DNA from: Streblospio benedicti
Lineage: Eukaryota > Annelida > Polychaeta > Spionida > Spionidae
Length of the DNA stretch: 64,000 nucleotides
Reading direction: 5' to 3'
Assembly: GCA_019095985.1 (NCBI GenBank)
Contig: CM032667.1
Span: forward strand, 1,227,626-1,291,625
Translations under genes and position numbers: made by a program
Shown here: positions 1 to 9,658 of the stretch, one piece after another
Layout: every line of letters begins with the position of its first letter
How positions within the stretch are numbered: position 1 is the stretch's first letter
The notes under the pieces: generated by a model
Database searches by the model: none
Seen by the model: the letters and a program-made list of their open reading frames with translations, nothing else
Told to the model about the DNA's origin: nothing

Positions 1-248
1 CTATAGCAAGCACATTCCTGTGAGACTAGAATCATTATAACTATCCTCATTCCAAGCAGCTGCTTAGGATGATGGTATTGTTCTGGTTTCACAACCACGG
101 TGAGCTCAAATACCGTTAGGGCCACTTAATGTACTTAAATGGAAACTTAAACCATGGTCACAACCGGCAGTGTGGACATTTTGCCCAATAAGGTTTTTCC
201 GTGCTTGCAGTGTGTACGGCAGGTAATGACGTAGGTTATATCTCTTTA
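1..248. other. left-edge intronic DNA, no gene seen
   Basis: No conserved frame, RNA or repeat is recognised. By inference it lies in the long intron of the minus-strand SLC22 gene, because that gene's seventh exon ends at 4369 with a good donor and no later exon is found between there and position 1. Confidence 0.5.
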
Positions 249-349
249 GTCCCCCGTCTCATTGGTCCCCCATCTCATTGGTCCCCCGTCTCATTGGTCC
301 CCCGTCTCATTGGTCCCCACAACCCATTTATATGGTGTTGATGTTACAG

Positions 350-383
<34 letters not shown>

Positions 384-480
384 ATCTTATGCTGCTGCTT
401 GTGCTGCTGCTTTTACTCCTACTTATGCTGCTGCTTTACTATGCTGCTACTTATGTGGCTTATGCCGCTACTGCTGCTTT
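350..480 (+). repeat. CTG/GCT microsatellite
   Basis: A perfect run of about ten GCT units is followed by degenerate GCT-rich sequence. It produces long poly-Ala or poly-Leu frames that are not genes. Confidence 0.85.
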
Positions 481-719
481 TGTACACATATGGCAAGTAA
501 ATTCTATGTTACTAAACAATGCTGGACTACAACCCTAACTAGACATCAGAGCCGTGCGTTGTTTCAAAGCACTAATGAATCTAAAGAATTGCATGTGCTG
601 TTATAATTAGCATATGATTATGACTGGTTTTTGAAACCACATAACTCAGTTTCAGCTCACAGAATGATCAGCTTCTATAGCTATAAATGCTGGTTTGTGT
701 GGTGGCTTCATAGTCATAT

Positions 720-859
720 CCAGAAGGCCCGCCCATCCTTTTTCCCATCCAAATACTTTATTTTCATAGGATTTTGGCATGTTTGCTATCAATTGCAAGA
801 ACGAAACACACGAGATTCCCAAAGGACAGTCCCTACTTTTCTGCAAACCTGGATCTGCC
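720..859 (-). mobile_element. short MITE ending in GGATCTGCC, copy 1
   Basis: This is a diverged copy of the family best preserved at 46035-46186. It shares the core around 'AAATACTTTATTTTCATAGG' and the terminal CCTGGATCTGCC. It lies inside the 1.4-kb element. Confidence 0.6.
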
Positions 860-1655
860 AGTGGGATTTAATACTCTAAATGTGAGCAGGTACTGGTGTG
901 GTTGTATGTTTCACATGAAACATACAGGGCGGGTGTATGCACAAACTTATCATCTGTGGATGGCTCTGAATTACTTGGGACCTTCATTGTACTTACACAA
1001 ACATCGATTCTAAACCTCTTCCGTTTGATGTTTTGAAACATTTCTAGTTTTAGTGACTTAATTGATGCCTGCAGAAAACCTGGTCTTCCTAGCTCAAAGA
1101 TGTACACAAGATTGTGCGTGATTGAACACTATTTTGCTGTTCCTGATCAGGACCACCTGTCTTGACCAGTTGATATTAGGGTAAATGTGGTGGGGTGGGG
1201 GTTCTAGCTGACTTAAACACACCATAACTTTTCATGAGCTTCGACTGCCAACAGTTTGAGCGAAGCATGAGTAGATAAAGTGGCAATGTACATTATTTTC
1301 ATTTACTTTAATTTTACTTCCAACTCCTAACATTACTCCTTATTTCAATACTCATTCTACTTCACGATCTGCTGTTGCTCCTATTACTTAAAACAGTCCT
1401 CCTATTACTCCTCCAAGTTTTTGTTTCGCTTCCAGGGGCGGGGGGGGGGGGAGACTGTAGCAACTTAACACTTAACCTCTTAACACCTCGGCAAATACAA
1501 AGATTCGCCCCGGAAATCTTATAACAGTACCTCAATAAGATCAATGTGAAGGGGGACCAATGAGACGGAGGACAAATGAGATGGGGGACTAATGAGACGA
1601 GGGACCAATAAGATGGGGGAATAAAGAGACGGGGGAACAATGAGACGGGGGACTA

Positions 1656-2130
1656 TAGAGCTGATCCCATGACGTACGGCCTACTGGTTCTATACACTCT
1701 ACCTACGGCTAGGCCACCTCCCGAATAATCCATATTACTATATATAGTGACAGCTTTACCCACAGTCTCCTTACTGCTTAAAAACATCCATTCGCCGCAC
1801 TTTCACCATACTGGACACGCACTCATTCCCACGGTCTCCGTGAGTTTTTGGCAGTAGGGAGGCAGTACTGCCAGATGTGCCCTCGGTTTTAGGGTTGTGA
1901 TATCAATATAGTGGTAGGAACGTGCTTGCTCTAGAATACTGAGAGAGGGGAATAGAATTGAATAAACATCGAGCAAGCTAGGGAAATGCACCTTCTTGGA
2001 TTACAGAGGCGGGTTTATAAGAAAGTGGCATATGTCGGGAAAAGTTTAAAAAAAGAAGAAAAAAAGAGGGATGTGGTTAAACGTTTGTGGAAATGGGAAA
2101 TAGGCCAAAAATAGAGATGCACGATTTCTT
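1656..2130. other. spacer between two mobile elements
   Basis: No gene, RNA or repeat is recognised. It is inferred to be intronic DNA of the SLC22 gene. Confidence 0.4.
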
Positions 2131-2136
2131 GACCCC

Positions 2137-2797
2137 AGTAGTATGGCTGCGCGTTAAACCAAATCAATTAAATTTTAATTGGATGCAGGTGGCGGCGGCG
2201 GCGGCCACCAGCCGCCCCGCGGTTTGATTGACAGGTGGCGCCCGCCGCCGCCGCCGTCTCACCCATCGGTGTTTGACAGGTTGGGGGTGGGGGTGGTAGT
2301 GGTGGGTGGCGTGAGTGTGTGTGCGTGAGGGATGTACAACGATGGGTATCATGGGTGGTGGTGGTGGTGGTGGTGGTGTCGGTGTGACAAGATTATGGTG
2401 TGTGCACAACGAGGGGTGGTCATGGTTGGGGGAGGTGCTGGTGTCTTATATAAAACGCAGTCTCAAATCTGCACATCCTTCCTTTTCGACAGCAAGAGAG
2501 CAAATGACTACTGTCTGCTCATGACAGCCATGACATCCCTGTCAATCATGACAGCCCCATCCATCACCTGTCAAGTGACAGCCATGACAGCCCCATCCAT
2601 CACGACAGCCCCATCCATCACCTGTCAAGCCAGCAAGTGACTACAGACCCCAGCTCATGACAGCCGTGACAGCCCTGTCAATCATGACAGCCCTCATCAA
2701 TCACCTGTCAAGCCAACAATTGACTACAGACCCCAGCTCATGACAGCCATGACAGCCCTGTCAATCATGACAGCCCCATCCATCACCTGTCAAGCCG
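2137..2797 (+). repeat. left TIR of the Polinton-like element
   Basis: In order it holds the AG terminus, an AT-rich box, a GGC/GGT-rich microsatellite, a TATATAAAA box near 2447-2455, and direct repeats of about 80 bp (2511-2797) dense in TGACAG/CTGTCA hexamers. Confidence 0.85.
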
Positions 2798-2998
2798 GAG
2801 CTGCTCACCCACCAGAAAAATTATAGAAAAAAGCCATTAATCAAATCTCAAGGATCATCTGTCAAGTGTGACACACTGGAGTGCGAAAATTCTCCCATAT
2901 AGCGTCTGACGTCATCCCTACGCTGATAGAGATGTCTATCGCATAAGAGAGAGAGATCAACTCCTGGATCCCCTACGACCAAATCGTGGAAGTGTGAG

Positions 2999-3400
2999 AT
3001 GTATATATTCGCTGAGACGACCCCCGACCGGCCTCTAGAGGCCACGGTACCTCTCGGGACGCGCGTGAACCTGGGCCACAGGACGTGGTACCTCGCACTG
3101 ATGGAGATGACGTTGGACCACACGGGAGCAGAGACGCGCCGTGTTCATATAAACGGGGACTGCGTCGGCGTGACCATCCTGAACGGTCAGTGCACTGGAC
3201 TTTTGAGAATCGTTGACATCGAGGCTCGCATGAACAAAAACCGCCCCGTCTACAGGGACAGCATTGAATACGTCAACCCCTACCCCATCAAAGTGAACCA
3301 GCCGGTCCTCACCACAATACGTATTACGTTATCGTCCCCCGACAACGAGGATTTATCCGTCATCAAGGGATTTCGCTGCGTTCTACGCCTCTCGGCTTGA
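2999..3400 (+). CDS. single-jelly-roll (penton/minor capsid)-like protein of the Polinton-like element
   Basis: This is one intronless frame of 133 codons filling the unique centre of the element; its last codons enter the right TIR. I do not recognise it by close identity. Its layout resembles the small single-jelly-roll minor capsid (penton) proteins of Polintons and relatives: about 130-150 residues, an early W-x-L-A-L-M-E strand, alternating beta-like segments, and a closing stretch with ILSS/GF and V-L-R-L. Base composition is richer in GC than the surrounding introns. The upstream 200 bp (2798-2998) has no other frame, and the TATA-like box in the left TIR could drive it. Capsid function is inferred from size, predicted strand pattern and the element's termini. 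A small unknown accessory protein is the alternative. Confidence 0.5.
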   Translation: MYIFAETTPDRPLEATVPLGTRVNLGHRTWYLALMEMTLDHTGAETRRVHINGDCVGVTILNGQCTGLLRIVDIEARMNKNRPVYRDSIEYVNPYPIKVNQPVLTTIRITLSSPDNEDLSVIKGFRCVLRLSA

Positions 3401-3805
3401 CAGGTGATGGATGGGGCTGTCATGATTGACAGGGCTGTCATGGCTGTCATGAGCTGGGGTCTGTAGTCAATTGCTGGCTTGACAGGTGATTGATGAGGGC
3501 TGTCATGATTGACAGGGCTGTCACGGCTGTCATGAGCTGGGGTCTGTAGTCACTTGCTGGCTTGACAGGTGATGGATGGGGCTGTCGTGATGGATGGGGC
3601 TGTCATGGCTGTCACTTGACAGGTGATGGACGGGGCTGTCATGATTGACAGGGATGTCATGGCTGTCATGAGCAGACAGTAGTCATTTGCTCTCTTGCTG
3701 TCGAAAAGGAAGGATGTGCAGATTTGAGACTGCATTTTATATAAGAGACCAACACCTCCCCCAACCATGACCACCCCTCGTTGTGCACACACCATAGTCT
3801 TGTCA

Positions 3806-3869
<64 letters not shown>

Positions 3870-4125
3870 ACCACCACCACCACCACCACCACCACCACCC
3901 ATGATACCCATCGTTGTACATCCCTCACGCACACACACTCACGCCACCCACCACTACCACCCCCACCCCCAACCTGTCAAACACCGATGGGTGAGACGGC
4001 GGCGGCGGTGGCCGCCGCCACCTGTCAATCAAACCGCGGGGCGGCCGGCGGCGGCAGCAGCGGCCGCCGCCGCCTGCATCCAATTAAAATTTAATTGATT
4101 TGGTTTAACACACAGCCATACTACT
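3393..4125 (-). repeat. right TIR of the Polinton-like element
   Basis: It is the reverse complement of 2137-2797. It is about 70 bp longer because of an expanded CCG then CCA microsatellite (about 3808-3898), which makes long poly-Pro, poly-Gly and poly-Trp spurious frames. Confidence 0.85.
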
Positions 4126-4139
4126 GACCCCTTATAAAC

Positions 4140-4270
4140 TTCCCCTTACCCAATTACATTATGCTGTATGCTTATATCGCCATGCCGGAAGCAATATATA
4201 CTATTATGTTATATATGGATGTATATTATACATCTGAAATAAAGTTATCTTATCTTATCTTATCTTATCA
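4140..4270 (+). repeat. retroposon 3' tail with TTATC microsatellite
   Basis: AATAAAG is followed by about five TTATC units (4244-4269). This AATAAAG-plus-pentamer layout is typical of LINE or SINE 3' ends. No coding part is recognised upstream. Confidence 0.45.
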
Positions 4271-4368
4271 ATACATATGTTATATGAAATCAATAGATGT
4301 GAATATTTAGTCTAGGTTTGAAGTAATTCATGTTCGTTGTCTCCTTAAATTGAGGTAGAAATTCTTAC

Positions 4369-7300
4369 CATACAAAGAACACAACCCACAGCCTTCTCCG
4401 AAGGATCTTGCTCTTCATCACAGAGGAGAGTGTTTTGAACCACTGTGACAGTGCTCCATTACCAGAAGCAGAACTATCCTCCTGCGGAATAAATTACGTA
4501 TATAATTTAACAATGATTTATTTCAATTGTGTAATTTTCTTTTCAATACAGAGCGAAAAATATTCATGCAAACTGAATTACAGTATAAATTTATATTGGA
4601 GGGGCTAAAATACAATGTGAAAGTGTTATTTCACATCCTCAAGTTATCATGTTACAGGACTTGATGTAGCACGCCCACTACTTTATAATGTATAAATATA
4701 ATAACCGATGTGCTTCAACTTGGGTGTATATGATTCTCGTCCAGGAGTACTATAAATGATTGAATTTTATGTATTGAAAGACTCAGAATACATTAATGAA
4801 ACTTAGAAAATGCCTTGCCACGTCTATGTCTCGAACATCAAAAGAAGGATCCAACTGATGGCCATTCCAACGGGCAATCCACTGTAGAGCCTTTTCAGCC
4901 TCCTTATACTTCCTATTAACCAATAACCACCTGGGGGATTCTGGCAATATCCTGTATAAAGAAAAACAGTCGTTTGAACACTAATACTTACAATTATGAT
5001 AGCTACGATTTTGGAGAAAAACTGAAAAAAGAAAAAAAAAAAAAATTTAAATGTAACCACAGTAAAAATATTAAAGTTGAATATGGCAGTCTAAAAATGT
5101 GTAAATAATATTTTGTCAACCCCATACCCCCGTACAACTATTATATGGAAAGCACCCAGCAATGCTAAAAAGTAGGCGCCAGTTAACAATTTTATATATT
5201 GTAGTCATGCCCATCGGGCAGTTCAGGCTAAAATCAGCCTTAAAAAAAACAAGAAAAAAACAACAAAAAACGTGGGAGATACCGTTAAGTTTATACCCTG
5301 ACAGATAGAAAATGCATGCTGCATGAATGTTTAAGATTCATCAGTAACGGGGCTTTGAGACTAGGATTATTTGTACCATAAAACCTCCAATTAAGACCAC
5401 CTCTCTGTTGGGACCACCTCTATAATAAGACCACTTTTTACGGTCCCAAAAATTTCATAAAGCTACCAAAACTAACCTCTGTAATGAGATCACCTCTATC
5501 GAGACCACCTAACACTGCTCCCAAAGGTGGTCATAATAGAGAGGTTTTACTGTAATTCATAAGATAAAATAAATATTATGTTCGTGTGGTACTGTACCAA
5601 ATATAAGACACGTAGAGGATCGAGGGCAATGAAAGAGCCAGCTGAAAATACACGTCACTTTGAAGACCTTTCGCCATCCATGGCATGATGCAATAGCCCA
5701 CAGCAAAGCCACTTCCAAAGCCAATTCCAACTGCCGCTCTATACTTCTTTCCAACTAATTCTAAAACTATTAATACACACCGTATGACTAATTACAAACC
5801 TAGTAGGCCAAATAAAACACGCAAGCGTGCTCATGCGCGCACGCACGCAAGCAAACAAGCACGCGCACATGCACGCACACACACCAAACATGGAGCTAAC
5901 GTGTATGACAAAATCCATAATATTTGTGCATCTACAACACAGCTTGAAGTAAACATTGTAGGAATTGACCACGAGATTGGAGTGTCAATCGCAAAATTGA
6001 GCATGCTGACGTCTGATTTACCCGAACGAAGTGAGGGTAAATCAGACGTCAGCATGCTCAATTTTGCGATTGACACGACAATCGAGTGGTCAATCACCAT
6101 TCTATCATGACTAAAATCCATTTTATTTTAAAATAAATCATATTATAACATTCAAGTCAATTTCGTTTGTTTTGAGCGCGCGAAGACGTCAATTCCTACA
6201 GTTTTGAGCGCGCGGAGGCGTTAGTCTAAACTGTTGATCTCCGCAACAACGAAAAACGCCTTGCGTCGTCAGCGGCTGTATTGATATTGTGAGGAGATTA
6301 GACTAGCGCCGTGGTTTTTTTTGGGAGCGTGTTTTCCATCGCAAAATTGAGCACGGAGATTGACCAATCAGCGTGGGTTATTGGCGTTGATTTTTGCACG
6401 GAATGATAGAATGGAATATTTCATTTCTTACTGTGCACAGTTCCAATGGCAAACACTGCTATCCGTCCTAGACCTGCCAAGAATCTTCCCACGCTAAATG
6501 TCACATAATTTGGTGCGAATGCACATACGGTGCCACTAATTGCAACTAAGATGTTGCACATGGCAGCAGTTATACGGCGGCCAAATCTGTAATAAACAGC
6601 CTAAGATGAGTGATGTTGGACATACATGTACATGTACTTTCTTTGCAGTCAGAGTGAAATCACTATATTAGGAAACATGATTTACATAAGTTTACAATCA
6701 CACAATATACGCAATTACAAGATGCAATGAAAATATGAACTACTAAACCGCACCATTTCCATGGCGTATATGTGTGTCTCTGCTGTGAGCAATTGTTTTG
6801 AGAAAAGTTTTGTTGGTGTTTTACCTTATGCATTATGTTGTGAACTATGACAACAATTCACCTGTCTGACAAAATGCCACAAGTAAAAGTTCCAAGCATT
6901 GCACCAAATAGATATGTTGTAGAGGCCAAAGATACGAGCCACTCGCGACCACATACCAAGTCAAACTGAAATCATAGTAAGGATCTGCATTATATTCAAT
7001 CTGGTGTCACAAGTTTTAATTTTAACTCATGGCAGAAACCATACTATCTATAGTAAACTTACCTTCATGACGGCACTTGAGTGATATTCAGAGTCATTGT
7101 AAACCCAAGATGAGCAAAAAACTGTCTGATTCACTAAAAGTGACATTGAGCTTCGATTCCAAGAAAGTAATTCTTCAGTTGTGTACTTTGAGAAGTCAGC
7201 GTCAAACCTTGAATAATTAAACTATAAGGTCATTTTCTTCAATATTTCAATATTTCCATTGTTCTCGTGACATACACCGCTCTTACAGAAGAGTGACCAT

Positions 7301-8048
7301 ATAACTTCGTTATGATAAATGTCATAAACGGCAGCGTATACTTTATTTGCAATTGATAAAGGAGGTTGCAGCAGAGGAATCCCAATCAGATATACATGCG
7401 AAGGAGCGTGGTGAGGTCAAGATATATGTTACCATACATGAATGAGTACATTATTGCACATGTTTTGGAGGGAACTGGGTGGGAGCGGTCCCCTCTTACT
7501 TACCCTACCTCATATCAATCTAACAGTGCATGCGCGATACACTAATGTTATTGGTCTATCTCCCGAAGACAAGTTTGTGTGGATGTACACAGAATGTCAT
7601 CTAATAACTTATCTGTCGTCATTTCATAAGACACAATACGAGACAACTATCTTGAGTAGCCAGCTCTCCACCAATGTGCTCTGTAAGAACTATCATTACA
7701 TATCATAACTTTTTTTCTGTGAAAAGACCACTCTCCCACTTTGCCATAAAATCCTTCAGTTGTCTTCTACCAGAGGGTTTAGTGTACACCATAAAATGGA
7801 AATCGTCCATACCTTTTGCACTTGTCGTACGATCCGGATTCATCACTGGGGATTCCAATGTATTTCTGCTGATCCCATGTGACATTCTCAAGACCTGGAA
7901 CTGAGCACCAGTGGTCCATGGGAAAAACAACGAAGGGCACTGCCGTGCCGTGATATGACCAGAACGAGAACATGAAAATAAGAGAACACGCATAGGCTTG
8001 GAATCGGCCAAATTGGCCAGTTAGGTCGAAAATGTCGTCGAATCTCAT
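4369..8048 (-). CDS. SLC22-family organic ion transporter (5' part; continues off left edge)
   Basis: This is a major-facilitator membrane transporter of the SLC22 (OCT/OAT/OCTN) family, expected at the plasma membrane. Seven exons join in phase: 8048-7813, 7207-7063, 6965-6862, 6586-6432, 5760-5598, 4951-4822 and 4481-4369. The start M-RFDDIFDLTGQFGRFQ is the family's N-terminus. The large extracellular loop has several Cys and N-glycosylation sites (NVT, NRSS, NQT). Then come WVYNDSEYHSS, FDLVCGREWLVSL (TM2), SDRFGRR (the MFS motif after TM2), GRFLAGLG, LVGKKYRAAVG, and PESPRWLLVNRKYKEAEKAL after TM6. The last visible exon (LRRRLWVVFFV) opens the C-terminal half. The donor after 4822 (GTGGCA) is weak but the phase fits. 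The remaining TM7-12 exons are not in the window and must lie left of position 1. An upstream in-frame ATG at 8130 is less likely. The subfamily cannot be told. Confidence 0.9.
5376..5552 (+). mobile_element. pogo/Tigger-like MITE, copy 1
   Basis: Termini of the type CAGTARAACCTCC and GAGGTTTTACTG, with TA on both sides (5374-5375 and 5553-5554). The body carries repeated ACCACCTCT/GACCAC motifs. The left terminus is slightly altered. Confidence 0.65.
5820..5890. repeat. GCAC-rich low-complexity repeat
   Basis: Degenerate GCACGCAC/ACGC repeat in an SLC22 intron, next to the hairpin at 5964-6094. Confidence 0.7.
5964..6094. repeat. long near-perfect hairpin
   Basis: Two 42-base arms (5982-6023 and 6035-6076) are exact reverse complements around an 11-base loop. 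Weaker outer arms carry the pairing to 5964 and 6094. Part of the arm (ATCGCAAAATTGAGCA) recurs at about 6339. Confidence 0.85.
6096..6414. mobile_element. possible foldback element beside the hairpin
   Basis: CCATTCTATCAT near 6097 is repeated inverted near 6404-6415. Inside are two direct copies of TTTTGAGCGCGCG (about 6170 and 6202) and a piece of the hairpin arm. The boundaries are tentative. Confidence 0.35.
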
Positions 8049-9380
8049 GATGAGCTGTGTATCCAGTTGGCAATTAGAAGGAAACTGACTACATTTATTA
8101 TCCTGTGGAAAATAACAAAGATTGCGTTCCAATCAGTCACTATAAATACTTTTGAATACCCAGTGTTCTGGCGAAAGAAATCAAGAGATTGCAGAGACTG
8201 CAGTATTCACATATATTGATACAACTTTCTAACCATCACATGTAGGCATAATATGTATGGCTATTTTAACGTGGACGGTCACAATGCCATATGCATTGGC
8301 AGGTACGCCATATACCTCCACCTTGACTTGCACACAAACCCATTCGTCGAACTTGTTATGGGTTCGCCTTCTGTGTTAAACAGAGCAAAGACAGGACACA
8401 AAAATGTTTTCTTTTAGTATTTTAGCTGTACGTGTATTTAGATATGTCGCATACCGAGGACAGTTAAAAAAACTAATGCTAAATGATAACAATTCATGAC
8501 CAGAGAAAGTAAACCACTTTCAACAGGTAAAGGTATATTTTGCATTAACATTTAGAAGTCTGTTCTAGTATAGACATTGGTAATGGCGTAATGGCATTGG
8601 TATAGGCGAATGCATTTGTCAAATGTGGGAGCGCACTTCAGGAAAAGGGGGGTCGCACTTTGGAATTTCATGAAAAACCCTATGAAAATGAAGTATTTTG
8701 GTGGGGAAATGGGGGGGGGCGCAAATGGGGGGAGCAGCCCCCTTCATAGGATCTGCCTATGCTGATTGTCAGTGGTTGAATCAGAAATTAGGGTGTAAAA
8801 GATATATGTACACCCATTGCAATTGAAAAATAGCCATAGGGTGGTCCTATGAACTTTGATTTATGGCACTGAAGATTACATAAATTAAGGTGTTTGCTGA
8901 AACTTCAATGCATGAATGTTTAAGCTTTCAGTTGGTCACGTTTCTTCTTGAAAAAACAATAGCAAGTAGAATTTAATCAACCCATGCATGAAGACAATGA
9001 AATAGTGACAAAATCAAAATGAAAAGTTTCATGTCTTTTGAAACTTTTATAGCTTGGTGAACTTGAAACGCTGTAATAAGAAGTGATTATGTGAAAATTA
9101 CAGCTCTAATCACATTATTACGATGAGTTTAGTCATTTTTCATCAAAACCAACACAAATATTTCGCAGTGCACATTGATGTGTTTGGCCATTTTTTGGAT
9201 AGGCACTACACCTTAAATATTCTAATAACAAGTGACAATGGATTACTATCAAGTAGTTCAATATTGAAGAGCGGAGGCATAGGTGAAGTTTTAAAAGCTA
9301 AAACATATTGTCGTTTTTTAGAGTCCGACATTTACAATATTCTAGCTGTATATTAAAAAGATTTTTTTAAATTACAATTT
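8049..9380. other. intergenic DNA 5' of SLC22
   Basis: No convincing exon on either strand. It should contain the SLC22 promoter, but no clear core element stands out. It carries one MITE copy (8636-8762) and ends at the assembly gap. Confidence 0.5.
8636..8762 (+). mobile_element. short MITE ending in GGATCTGCC, copy 2
   Basis: The core 'ATGAAAATGAAGTATTTTGG' and the right end GGATCTGCCTATGC match 46035-46186. The left terminus is eroded. Confidence 0.7.
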
Positions 9381-9480
9381 NNNNNNNNNNNNNNNNNNNN
9401 NNNNNNNNNNNNNNNNNNNNNNNNNNNNNNNNNNNNNNNNNNNNNNNNNNNNNNNNNNNNNNNNNNNNNNNNNNNNNNNN
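9381..9480. other. assembly gap (100 N)
   Basis: Exactly 100 undetermined bases, a conventional scaffold gap of unknown true length. Confidence 0.99.
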
Positions 9481-9658
9481 AAAGTGGCCGCCCTTTTTGG
9501 GTTTGTTTGAGCTTTTTTTTAAAACATTAATAGAGACTTGGGGGAACCAAACGGTTGTTTGTATAGCCACTAATGTCACTGTATGAAACCCCACGAAGGT
9601 TACTACAGTAGTCCTCGCTATTATAAATAGGTCACTTTTTCTCGATTCGGATATTATA

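Larger units (their letters stand above)
249..1653. mobile_element. 1.4-kb DNA element with tandem-repeat inverted ends and TA duplication
   Basis: The left end is four head-to-tail copies of the 16-mer GTCCCCCGTCTCATTG (249-312). The right end is seven diverged copies of its reverse complement (1542-1653). A TA dinucleotide sits directly outside both ends (247-248 and 1654-1655), as expected for a Tc1/mariner-type target duplication. The interior has a CTG/GCT-rich microsatellite (about 350-480), a copy of a shorter MITE (720-859), a poly-G run near 1440 and no transposase frame. It is therefore non-autonomous. The right array is more degenerate than the left. Superfamily assignment from the TA alone is inference. 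Confidence 0.75.
2131..4131. mobile_element. compact Polinton-like element with long TIRs and one capsid-like gene
   Basis: The element body is 2137-4125 (1,989 bp). It is flanked by an exact 6-bp duplication GACCCC (2131-2136 and 4126-4131). Its inverted arms are 2137-2797 and 3393-4125. The termini read AGTAGTATGG and CCATACTACT, so it starts with AG and ends with CT. Six-bp target duplications, long TIRs and AG termini are the known Polinton/Maverick signature. No polymerase, integrase, protease or ATPase is present, so it is non-autonomous. The two arms are close to identical outside their microsatellites, and the one gene frame is open, so it looks whole for its size and fairly young. 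It is inferred to sit in an SLC22 intron. Placing it in Polintons rather than a related virus-like lineage is inference. Confidence 0.72.

Noticed and set aside
262-606. Ala/Leu-rich frames with Leu-Ile-Gly-Pro-Pro repeats
   Set aside because: They are produced by the 16-bp tandem TIR units and the CTG microsatellite.
3666-3938. Long poly-Gly, poly-Trp and poly-Pro frames
   Set aside because: They are translations of the CCG/CCA microsatellite in the TIR, open in several frames at once.
4369-4822. SLC22 gene ending at about 4780 by an in-frame stop
   Set aside because: A further in-phase exon (4481-4369) with clear SLC22 similarity and good splice sites shows that the gene continues.
5784-6121. 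Frames across the hairpin on both strands
   Set aside because: A near-perfect palindrome reads open on both strands; there is no independent coding evidence.
9123-9356. 77-codon frame before the N gap
   Set aside because: No family resemblance and no supporting signals.
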